From positions 1 through 6,590 of the forward strand of contig CAQBGY010000186.1 of assembly GCA_948759685.1 (NCBI GenBank): a stretch of DNA of 6,590 nt. Reading direction: 5' to 3'. Below are positions 1-5,853 of the stretch, piece after piece. Under the pieces are notes generated by a model. It saw only the letters and a program-made list of their open reading frames with translations, was not told the DNA's origin and ran no database searches. Numbering within the stretch: position 1 is the stretch's first letter; every line of letters starts with the position of its first letter. Source of the stretch: an uncultured Eubacterium sp. GTDB lineage: Bacteria > Bacillota_A > Clostridia > Lachnospirales > Lachnospiraceae. A program made the position numbers and the translations under genes.

Positions 1-1550
1 AAGTGAATATTAAATCATCAGATATGGTCAATTATTATAACAATAATGAAAAAGGATTTATAAATACAATAGAAAAAAATGCGTGGTTTTATAGAACCGG
101 TGGGCAGAGTGGTCTGGGCAATACCATAATGATAACACCATTAAGTAAAGGAGCAGGAATATCTGTTTATGAAATTGAAGACAGTAATAAACTGATACCG
201 ACAGTAAAAATAAAAGGAACGTCCGTGGGATGCACGAGAATTAGTGGATTGTTTGAGTGGCGAAATAATATTAAAAATCCGACGGTGATTCACAAATATC
301 CATTTCAGGCAGTGATTTACAACCATGTAAATGTAAATGGAATGAATATAATTAGTAATGCTAAGAACAATACAGGAAATATCAATAACTATATTTATGA
401 GGGAAGCAAGGAGAACATAGTAACAAATGTTCTTCCGTTTAAATCCGAATATATAAGTTGGGATAAGGTACATAACAATGCGATACAGTTTATCAATGTT
501 ACAAATAGTAATACTTCTGTTGCTTCAATAACAAATTTGTCAAGTACAGGATGGGGAGCATCGACTTTTGTATTGAATGGACTACAATCAGGAAATTCAA
601 CAGTTAAAGTAGTCAGCTCGGATAACAGTTCTTATGGTTGTACTATGAATGTTAAAGTGATAAAAAAACCAAAATATTCAGTATCAGCAAATGAGATTAC
701 ATTAGTAAAAGGTACTTCTGTAAATGATTATGTAAAAGCATTTGTTACCAATCTGGACAGTAACAACAAATGTAGCATCAAATGGACATCTTCTAATCCG
801 GCATTGCTAGAAGTGAAAAATAATACAGCAACATCACCGACTCTTATAACGAAAGGAACAGGGACGGTGACGTTGAAGTGTGAATTTACAGATTTAGTTG
901 CAGCAAATAATAAAGGAGTAAATCCAACAGCAATTAACATAAAAGTAAATGTAAAGGACGATAAAGAGATAAAAAATATAATCAAGACAAGTAACAATAC
1001 GTACATCGAGCATGGTGATCTGATTTATTCAGATAAAGTTGGTGATGTCGTTTTTGTACGTGTCGAAGAGGAGGGCATGGAAGCAGTACGTAGTTTTGTC
1101 TCATCAGATACAAATGTGTGTACTGTGGAACCGACTTCAAGAAGCGGTTATTCGTTCCAGATTGTTAAGAGAAAAGCAGGCACTTCGACTATTACAGTTA
1201 CATCGAAATCAGGGAAAGTTGTAACTTTTAAATATATTGCATCTCCAACAATTTCAGATGTTGTAGAGCCATATAGTAATAAAAAACCTTTAAAACCAAA
1301 ATTTAAAAGTATTAAAGTAAAAAATAAGAAAATTTATATCAGTTTTAAAGGAAAACCTTCAAAGTATAAGGCGAAAGGCTTTCAGATTAAGGTAAAGAGA
1401 GGGAAAAAAACAGTAATTAAATGTAAGTGGTATAAGAAAAAACTGAAGATAACAAACATAAAAAAACATAGCAAATATGTTATTTATGTAAGAAGCTTTA
1501 TTGGAAATAAATTTTCAAAATGGGTTAAAAGAACAAAAAAGGTAAAGTAG
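1..1550 (+). CDS. Ig-like / FN3-like surface protein, C-terminal part (5' end outside window)
   Basis: Probable extracellular adhesin-like protein; only its C-terminal 515 codons are seen. The frame is open from the window edge. The first possible start is a GTG at position 3, with no visible ribosome binding site and no signal peptide after it, so the real start is probably upstream. Counting from that GTG, about residues 1-130 are a beta-rich segment I do not recognise. About 140-220, 225-318 and 322-415 look like three Ig-like (Big_2-type) modules: each is Ser/Thr/Asn-rich and ends in a strand pattern such as GNSTVKVVS, GTGTVTLKC or GTSTITVTS. About 427-515 is a fibronectin-III-like end extremely rich in lysine, ending KRTKKVK. 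No LPXTG sorting signal or C-terminal membrane anchor is present, so attachment may be by charge or by an upstream region. A role in mating-pair contact is inferred from position beside conjugation genes. Confidence 0.75.
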   Translation, partial: VNIKSSDMVNYYNNNEKGFINTIEKNAWFYRTGGQSGLGNTIMITPLSKGAGISVYEIEDSNKLIPTVKIKGTSVGCTRISGLFEWRNNIKNPTVIHKYPFQAVIYNHVNVNGMNIISNAKNNTGNINNYIYEGSKENIVTNVLPFKSEYISWDKVHNNAIQFINVTNSNTSVASITNLSSTGWGASTFVLNGLQSGNSTVKVVSSDNSSYGCTMNVKVIKKPKYSVSANEITLVKGTSVNDYVKAFVTNLDSNNKCSIKWTSSNPALLEVKNNTATSPTLITKGTGTVTLKCEFTDLVAANNKGVNPTAINIKVNVKDDKEIKNIIKTSNNTYIEHGDLIYSDKVGDVVFVRVEEEGMEAVRSFVSSDTNVCTVEPTSRSGYSFQIVKRKAGTSTITVTSKSGKVVTFKYIASPTISDVVEPYSNKKPLKPKFKSIKVKNKKIYISFKGKPSKYKAKGFQIKVKRGKKTVIKCKWYKKKLKITNIKKHSKYVIYVRSFIGNKFSKWVKRTKKVK

Positions 1551-1625
1551 AAACGTATGGGAGATAATATGCAAAATAATACAGGGAATAATGGTACTGG
1601 TAAAAATCATACCTAGAAAGGAATC

Positions 1626-1838
1626 ATGAGTATTAAGGTTATAATTACAAAACAGGAAATGTGGGACTTGGGATTTGAAAAATTTGTAATAGATGGAGAG
1701 GAATATGTGGATAAAGGACCATTGTTATTAGATTCTACATGTGATTTAGCAAAAGCATATTATAATCTGCTGGAGCAGAAAAAGAGGGAAGCATTAAGGA
1801 GAAGGGAGAAGAAAAAACGTGTTAGGAAGTCAAAATAA
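1626..1838 (+). CDS. small basic-tailed hypothetical protein (70 aa)
   Basis: I do not recognise this family. The 70-residue product has a mixed N-terminal part (about 1-42, containing the stretch GFEKFVIDGEEYVDKGP) and a helical C-terminal half from about residue 41, whose last 20 residues are almost entirely Lys, Arg and Glu (ending RVRKSK). There is no signal peptide or membrane segment, so it should be cytoplasmic; the tail could bind nucleic acid or acidic partners. The ATG at 1626 is preceded by AAAGGAA at 1617-1623, a good but rather close ribosome binding site. It lies 75 bases after the Ig-like gene, and its last 20 bases overlap the start of the VirB4 N-domain gene, which implies coupled translation and a link to the secretion channel. 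The overlap, the ribosome binding site and the coherent composition support a real gene; function is unknown. Confidence 0.7.
   Translation: MSIKVIITKQEMWDLGFEKFVIDGEEYVDKGPLLLDSTCDLAKAYYNLLEQKKREALRRREKKKRVRKSK
1804..1821 (+). promoter_or_regulatory. ribosome binding site and GTG start inside the upstream gene
   Basis: GGGAG at 1804-1808, within a purine tract that also encodes the Lys/Arg tail of the 70-residue protein, lies 10 bases before a GTG at 1819-1821. It decides the start of the VirB4 N-domain gene: the next in-frame ATG is at codon 47, which would cut away the conserved-looking N-terminal strands. Ribosomes finishing the upstream gene at 1838 pass over this site, so coupling is likely. 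Confidence 0.6.
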
Positions 1839-2415
1839 AGAGCAGATATCGGCGCAGGAATTTACGAATGTTTCAGATATTAAAAATAGCATTCTGTATT
1901 CAAGAAATGGATATATATTTAAATATTTAAGAATTCCGCCGGTATCCACAGATTTGATGAGTAAAAATGAAAGAAAAATACTGACAGAGCAGTTAACCGG
2001 AGAATTATCTTTAGAAAAGGAGCCATTTCATTTTATCTCAGTAGGAAGACCGGTAGATGTACAGCCATATCTGGATTATTATTCACAATTAAAAGGGGAG
2101 ACATCTAACGATATCAGACGGACATTATTACAGGAAGCATCAAATACAATGACAGAGTTTGCTTTTGGAAATGAGGTATCTGAAAACTATTTTTATTTTT
2201 ATCTATATAAAAGATTAGAAGAGGATGCAGAAAAAGAACTGGCAAAATGGATGTATTCTTTTGCAGAGCATTTTGAGAATGTAGGAATAAAAACAATGAT
2301 TTTAAACGATGATGAAATCATTATGCTTTGTAATCTGGTTAATAACCCGAATACAATTTTAGTGGAAAGTACAGATTACCATAAGGCAATTCCGATATTA
2401 ATGGAAGGAAGGTAA
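1819..2415 (+). CDS. VirB4 N-terminal-domain-like conjugation protein (stand-alone)
   Basis: This 198-residue protein resembles the non-catalytic N-terminal domain found at the front of VirB4/TrbE-type conjugation ATPases, here made as a separate polypeptide. In VirB4 proteins that domain sits at the membrane and contacts other channel subunits. Supporting features are the opening pattern QEFTNVSDIKNSILYSRNG (residues 13-31) followed by a strand with IFKYLRIPPV, typical of a 'directs what to do, then start of the beta domain' VirB4 N-terminus; a helix with MSKNERKILTEQL; a strand with FHFISVGRPVD (70-80); and a long amphipathic helical region with EEDAEKELAKWMYSFAEHF (134-152). There is no Walker A motif and no membrane segment. 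It starts at a GTG that overlaps the preceding gene by 20 bases and stops 3 bases before the ATPase gene. Pairing with that ATPase is inferred from adjacency and from the ATPase lacking this region. The assignment comes from remembered family patterns and was not tested by a profile search. Confidence 0.68.
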   Translation: MLGSQNKEQISAQEFTNVSDIKNSILYSRNGYIFKYLRIPPVSTDLMSKNERKILTEQLTGELSLEKEPFHFISVGRPVDVQPYLDYYSQLKGETSNDIRRTLLQEASNTMTEFAFGNEVSENYFYFYLYKRLEEDAEKELAKWMYSFAEHFENVGIKTMILNDDEIIMLCNLVNNPNTILVESTDYHKAIPILMEGR

Positions 2416-2418
2416 AAT

Positions 2419-4257
2419 ATGGCGAGAAAAAGAGTTATAGAACAAAACAGCAGTCTGTTGAATGTAATTTCTCCGGTTGGCATAAAATTTAATCCTAATG
2501 ATTTTGTATTAGGGGAAAATGAAGGAAAGGCGTATGGGATATTTAAATATCCGGAAGAGCCTGATTATGGATGGCTGAAAAGATTTACAAATGCTCCGGC
2601 CATAATGGTAGGATTTACATTTACACCAAACTCCGGAGACATTATAACAAACATCAATAGTAATATATCCACCTTGAAAAGAGAAAAAGACGAAGCAAAG
2701 GATGAATTGACAAAGCAAAGAGCAGAAAAGGGGATAACATCAGGAAAAAAACTTATGGAACAGATTGATGGCAATAATGAAGCAATAGGAGAATTGACTA
2801 CAATGATTGTTCCAATTGCAAGAAATAAAACTGAGCTGGTAAAAATGGAAAAGAAGACAAGAGGCATTGCAGCACTTTCAAACTGCAGAATCCGTCCAAT
2901 GACTTTTATGCAGAAAAATGCACTACAGCAACTGGCACCATTTTATCCACAGAATAATGATATTTTGGAAATAAACAACAGGGTGATGCCATTGAGAACA
3001 TTTATTGGCGGATTTCCATTTTCTGCTTCAGGAATACAGGATGATAAAGGATTTTATGTAGCGAAAGATAATGATGGTGGACTAGTAATTCTTGATTTTT
3101 GGAAAAGAAAAAATGATAGAACAAATTCCAACTTTATTTTTCTGGGGGTTCCGGGTACCGGGAAATCAGCTGCAGCAAAATCTATATTAGTAGATGAGTT
3201 TGCATCCGGGACAAAATTGATATTTATAGACCCGGAAAGTGAAGTGAAAGATTTCTGCAGAGCAACAAATGGAAAATGGTTGAATGCAGGTGGCTCACCA
3301 AATGCCAGGATAAATCCATTACATATTATTCCGATTCCCAAAAACGAGGATACAGGTACTCCGGAAGATTCCATAGAAAATTATTATGATAGAGATGATG
3401 GAAACGGACTAGGGGATTTGGATTTATATTTAAAGCATTTAGAGGTTTTCTTTTCTCTTTATATAAAAGATATGAATACAAGGCATAAAGCCAAATTGAA
3501 GAAGGTTTTAATTGAATTGTATAATAAATTCGGAATAGACTGGGAAACAGATGCATCGATGCTGAAGGCTGAAGATTTTCCTATTATTTCAGACCTTTAT
3601 AAATTGTTAAAGGAAAAGTCTGAAAATCCGAAAAAAGAGAGGGACAGAGAAATATATGAGGATCTGGCGGACTTTATAGAAGATGCAGCTGTTGGAGCGG
3701 ATTCATTTTTGTGGAATGGTCCGACAACTTTGGAAAGTGATAATCAGGTTACAGTAATAGATACGTCCCAATTGCAATCAACCAGTGAAAATGTGAAAAG
3801 AGCGCAATACTTCCTGCTTGAAACATGGGCATGGGGAATTATGAGCCGAAACAGAACAGAAAAAGTAATGCTTGTATGTGATGAGGCATACTTAATGATT
3901 GACCCGGACGTACCACAGTCTATGGTATTCCTAAGAAATGTATCTAAGCGTGACAGGAAATATGAGGGAGGATTAATGATTATTTCACACTTTATTGTAG
4001 ATTTTCTTGATCCTAAAATTAAAATGTATGGTCAGTCCTTGCTTGATACACCGAGTTATAAGTTCCTGTTTGGCACAGATGGGGAAAATCTTAAAGAAAC
4101 AAAGGCACTATACGGTTTGACGGAAAAAGAAGAGGAACTGCTGGCATCTAAAAAGCGTGGACATGCATTGATGCTATGTGGTTCGAAAAGAATGCACGTA
4201 AGGTTTGACATTCCGGCGTACAAGTGGAAATACATAGGACAAAGGGGAGGACGATAA
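2419..4257 (+). CDS. VirB4-like conjugative transfer ATPase (type IV secretion motor)
   Basis: Cytoplasmic, membrane-associated ATPase that energises assembly of, or substrate passage through, a conjugative type IV secretion channel. The 612-residue protein has an N-terminal beta region (about 15-75), a charged coiled-coil-like segment (about 80-145), a linker, then the RecA-like motor. Walker A is GVPGTGKS at residues 243-250 (Lys249). The VirB4-typical DPE stands at 271-273 and RINP at 297-300. A helical, acidic insert spans about 310-430. Walker B is VMLVCDEA, with Asp488 and Glu489. The RKYEGG element (513-518) is followed by ISH at 522-524, where many VirB4 proteins have a Gln. There is no transmembrane segment. 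The ATG at 2419 follows AAGGAAGG (2405-2412) with 6 bases of spacing. VirB4 proteins usually run about 800 residues; the missing part matches the protein encoded just upstream. Family assignment is firm; the exact subfamily is not. Confidence 0.93.
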   Translation: MARKRVIEQNSSLLNVISPVGIKFNPNDFVLGENEGKAYGIFKYPEEPDYGWLKRFTNAPAIMVGFTFTPNSGDIITNINSNISTLKREKDEAKDELTKQRAEKGITSGKKLMEQIDGNNEAIGELTTMIVPIARNKTELVKMEKKTRGIAALSNCRIRPMTFMQKNALQQLAPFYPQNNDILEINNRVMPLRTFIGGFPFSASGIQDDKGFYVAKDNDGGLVILDFWKRKNDRTNSNFIFLGVPGTGKSAAAKSILVDEFASGTKLIFIDPESEVKDFCRATNGKWLNAGGSPNARINPLHIIPIPKNEDTGTPEDSIENYYDRDDGNGLGDLDLYLKHLEVFFSLYIKDMNTRHKAKLKKVLIELYNKFGIDWETDASMLKAEDFPIISDLYKLLKEKSENPKKERDREIYEDLADFIEDAAVGADSFLWNGPTTLESDNQVTVIDTSQLQSTSENVKRAQYFLLETWAWGIMSRNRTEKVMLVCDEAYLMIDPDVPQSMVFLRNVSKRDRKYEGGLMIISHFIVDFLDPKIKMYGQSLLDTPSYKFLFGTDGENLKETKALYGLTEKEEELLASKKRGHALMLCGSKRMHVRFDIPAYKWKYIGQRGGR

Positions 4258-4259
4258 TG
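4243..4259 (+). promoter_or_regulatory. ribosome binding site fixing the hydrolase start; stop/start overlap
   Basis: AGGGGAGG at 4243-4250 lies 6 bases before the ATG at 4257-4259. That ATG shares its A with the TAA stop of the ATPase gene (TAATG). The site favours this start over a GTG at 4224 in the same frame, which has no matching ribosome binding site and would only add 11 charged residues before the membrane anchor. The arrangement indicates translational coupling. Confidence 0.8.
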
Positions 4260-5477
4260 AGTAAGGTTGCACTAGTGTTGCGGCTGTTAAAAAATGAGGA
4301 TACACGAAAGAAATTAATGTACATAGCAATTATACCGGTTGCAATAATTTTATTAATATTTTCTATGTATACAGCTCTTTTGATAGGAACTGCAGATTCG
4401 GCGCAGACAACGCCTGGAACTGCAGTTTCTTCTGTTTCAGAGGAAGTGGAGGCATGGCGGCCACTGGTTACGTCATATTGTGAAAAATATGGAATCAGCG
4501 GATATGAAGATTTGGCTTTGGCATTAATTCAGGCGGAATCTTCAGGGAATGAACCGGATCCGATGCAGGCTGCAGAAGGAGCATATGGAATGTACTGCAT
4601 AAAAACAAAGAATAAGGAAGGTGGTCATGTCCGGGGATCATGTGGAATACCAAAAGGTCATGGGGAATGTTCTATTAATGCAGGAATTCAGGAGTTAAGA
4701 GATGCACTGAAAAAAGCAAACGTTGAAAGCCCATATGATATCGACCATATAAAAGTAGCCATTCAGGGATACAATTATGGAATGAATGGATGGATTACAT
4801 GGATTAATCAGCATGGAGGCAAATACACTTTAGAATTAAGTCAGGAGTACAGCGATACGAAAATGCCTGTTGGTGCAAAAGGAACACCAAACCATGCTGA
4901 AAAAGTCATGAGGTATTATTCAATAGCGACAGGAGACCAGTCAGCAGAAATTTCAATTTTAGATGGGAATAGTGGGATAAAAGTAGTCTATTATAACCAA
5001 GGCGATGCTGCATGGAAAAGTCTCAGATACGGCTCTACAACAATTGGAGCAGGTGGATGTGGACCTACATCGATGGCAATATGCATCAGCACATTTACCG
5101 GGAAAAAAATCACACCTAGAATCACAGCAACATGGGCGGCAGAAAATGGATATGAAATCAGTGGTGGAAGCAGTCATGCAATTGTACCGGCTCTTGCAAA
5201 ACAATACAAGCTAAAATGTGAGGCAGTTGGTCGAGACCGGAATAAAATCATCAAGGCACTTCAATCAGGAAAACTGGTAGTTGTTATTGTTGGACCAGGG
5301 CATTTTACAAACTGTGGACACTTTTTTGTTCTTATCGGTATAAAAGGTGGGAAGATAACTGTGGCAGATTGTGGTTCCAGAACAAATACACAAAAGACAT
5401 GGAGTTTAGATTTGATTATTAGTGAGTCTAGACCAAATGCCGGAGCAGGTGGACCGTTTTGGATTATTTCAAAATAA
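4257..5477 (+). CDS. membrane-anchored bifunctional cell-wall hydrolase: CwlT-like lysozyme + C39-like cysteine peptidase
   Basis: Likely opens peptidoglycan locally so the conjugation channel can pass. The 406-residue protein has a positively charged N-terminus, one membrane segment at about 20-43, and a short Ser/Thr linker, placing the rest outside the cell. A lysozyme-like domain (about 66-222) follows the CwlT pattern: ALIQAESSG with probable catalytic Glu94, DPMQAAEG (101-108), and IQGYNYGMNGWITW (169-182). A second domain (about 243-406) looks like a C39-type papain-fold peptidase: YYNQGDAAW (Gln248), GGCGPTSMA with probable nucleophile Cys268, CGHFFVLIG with His355, and VADCGS with Asp371. 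Classic CwlT / Tn916 Orf14 proteins carry NlpC/P60 there instead. The lysozyme domain has an unusual Cys-containing stretch (Cys114, Cys129, Cys138). The gene overlaps the ATPase stop by one base. Domain identities are from motif recognition; which bond the peptidase cuts, or whether it cuts wall at all, cannot be read here. Confidence 0.9.
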   Translation: MSKVALVLRLLKNEDTRKKLMYIAIIPVAIILLIFSMYTALLIGTADSAQTTPGTAVSSVSEEVEAWRPLVTSYCEKYGISGYEDLALALIQAESSGNEPDPMQAAEGAYGMYCIKTKNKEGGHVRGSCGIPKGHGECSINAGIQELRDALKKANVESPYDIDHIKVAIQGYNYGMNGWITWINQHGGKYTLELSQEYSDTKMPVGAKGTPNHAEKVMRYYSIATGDQSAEISILDGNSGIKVVYYNQGDAAWKSLRYGSTTIGAGGCGPTSMAICISTFTGKKITPRITATWAAENGYEISGGSSHAIVPALAKQYKLKCEAVGRDRNKIIKALQSGKLVVVIVGPGHFTNCGHFFVLIGIKGGKITVADCGSRTNTQKTWSLDLIISESRPNAGAGGPFWIISK

Positions 5478-5494
5478 AGGAAGGAAATACTATG
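5478..5494 (+). promoter_or_regulatory. ribosome binding site fixing start of the small membrane protein
   Basis: AGGAAGG at 5478-5484, immediately after the hydrolase stop, lies 7 bases before the ATG at 5492. It favours this start over an in-frame TTG at 5459 inside the hydrolase gene, which lacks such a site and would place charged residues ahead of the membrane segment. Confidence 0.75.
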
Positions 5495-5782
5495 AAAAAT
5501 AAGAAAGAAAACAAAATAAGGTTAGTATTGGTGTTTATGATTTTTTTAGCGATATTAATTGCATTTATCTATTTAAAGCAAAACAAGAATATTCTAAGGG
5601 AGGAAGAAACACACCATACAGAAACAGTTACACAATTAGAAAGAATTACTATGAGTGGAAATGATATGAAGGAGAGTGATGCAGAAAATATGACAACAGC
5701 ACCCCATGATATATCAGATTGGGAAATGCAGAGTCCGGTCAACACAGAGCCGGATACAGGGGAAACAATTTTTGTTCAATAG
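5492..5782 (+). CDS. small single-pass membrane protein, function unknown
   Basis: I do not recognise this family. The 96-residue product has a basic N-terminus (MKNKKENKIR), one strongly hydrophobic segment at about residues 11-28 (LVLVFMIFLAILIAFIYL), and a polar, acidic tail of about 65 residues rich in Thr, Glu, Asp and Met. The positive-inside rule places the tail outside the cell. There is no lipobox Cys, no sorting signal and no known catalytic motif. The gene starts 14 bases after the hydrolase stop with a strong ribosome binding site and is the last gene before a probable terminator, so it should be co-transcribed with the VirB4 and hydrolase genes. Candidate roles, all inferred from position and topology, are a small channel subunit, a partner of the hydrolase, or a surface/exclusion factor. 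Confidence 0.75.
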   Translation: MKNKKENKIRLVLVFMIFLAILIAFIYLKQNKNILREEETHHTETVTQLERITMSGNDMKESDAENMTTAPHDISDWEMQSPVNTEPDTGETIFVQ

Positions 5783-5790
5783 GTAAAAGA

Positions 5791-5825
5791 GACGTTAATC
5801 AGTTTATTCTGGTTAGCGTTTTTAT
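5791..5825 (+). terminator. probable Rho-independent terminator
   Basis: An 11-base-pair stem pairs 5792-5802 (ACGTTAATCAG) with 5809-5819 (CTGGTTAGCGT). Two of the pairs are G-U and the loop is TTTATT (5803-5808). A run of T follows at 5819-5823, then an AT-rich stretch. The flanking AAAAGA at 5785-5790 can partly pair with the T run, so it may also work on the other strand. It sits 9 bases after the last gene of the run and about 30 bases before the next gene, where a transcription unit would be expected to end. The stem is only moderately GC-rich, so partial read-through is possible. Confidence 0.75.
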
Positions 5826-5853
5826 ATTAGAAATAATATAAGGTGGAGAAAAG

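Noticed and set aside
141..473. Minus-strand open frame of 110 codons opposite the Ig-like gene
   Set aside because: Hydrophobic, low-complexity shadow of an AT-rich coding region; no ribosome binding site and opposed by a clearly coding frame.
1039..1224. Plus-strand open frame of 61 codons inside the Ig-like gene
   Set aside because: Different frame within a coherent Ig-like domain; no start signal of its own.
1557..1616. 19-codon open frame MGDNMQNNTGNNGTGKNHT as a separate small gene
   Set aside because: No convincing ribosome binding site and low-complexity composition; kept only as a low-interest read-through note.
2565..3374. Two minus-strand open frames opposite the ATPase gene
   Set aside because: Lie against strongly conserved-looking VirB4 coding sequence, including Walker A; compositional shadows.
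4224..4256. Longer hydrolase with GTG start at 4224
   Set aside because: No ribosome binding site before it, while the ATG at 4257 has AGGGGAGG at ideal spacing and the classic TAATG overlap.
5005..5214. Plus- and minus-strand open frames within the C39-like domain
   Set aside because: The overlapping main frame carries the catalytic Cys motif; the others are low-information shadows.
5459..5491. Longer small membrane protein with TTG start at 5459
   Set aside because: TTG without ribosome binding site inside the hydrolase gene; the ATG at 5492 has a strong one.
5809..5839. Possible promoter for the winged-helix gene (AATAAT near 5832)
   Set aside because: The -10-like match is expected by chance in AT-rich DNA and there is no acceptable -35 at proper spacing.
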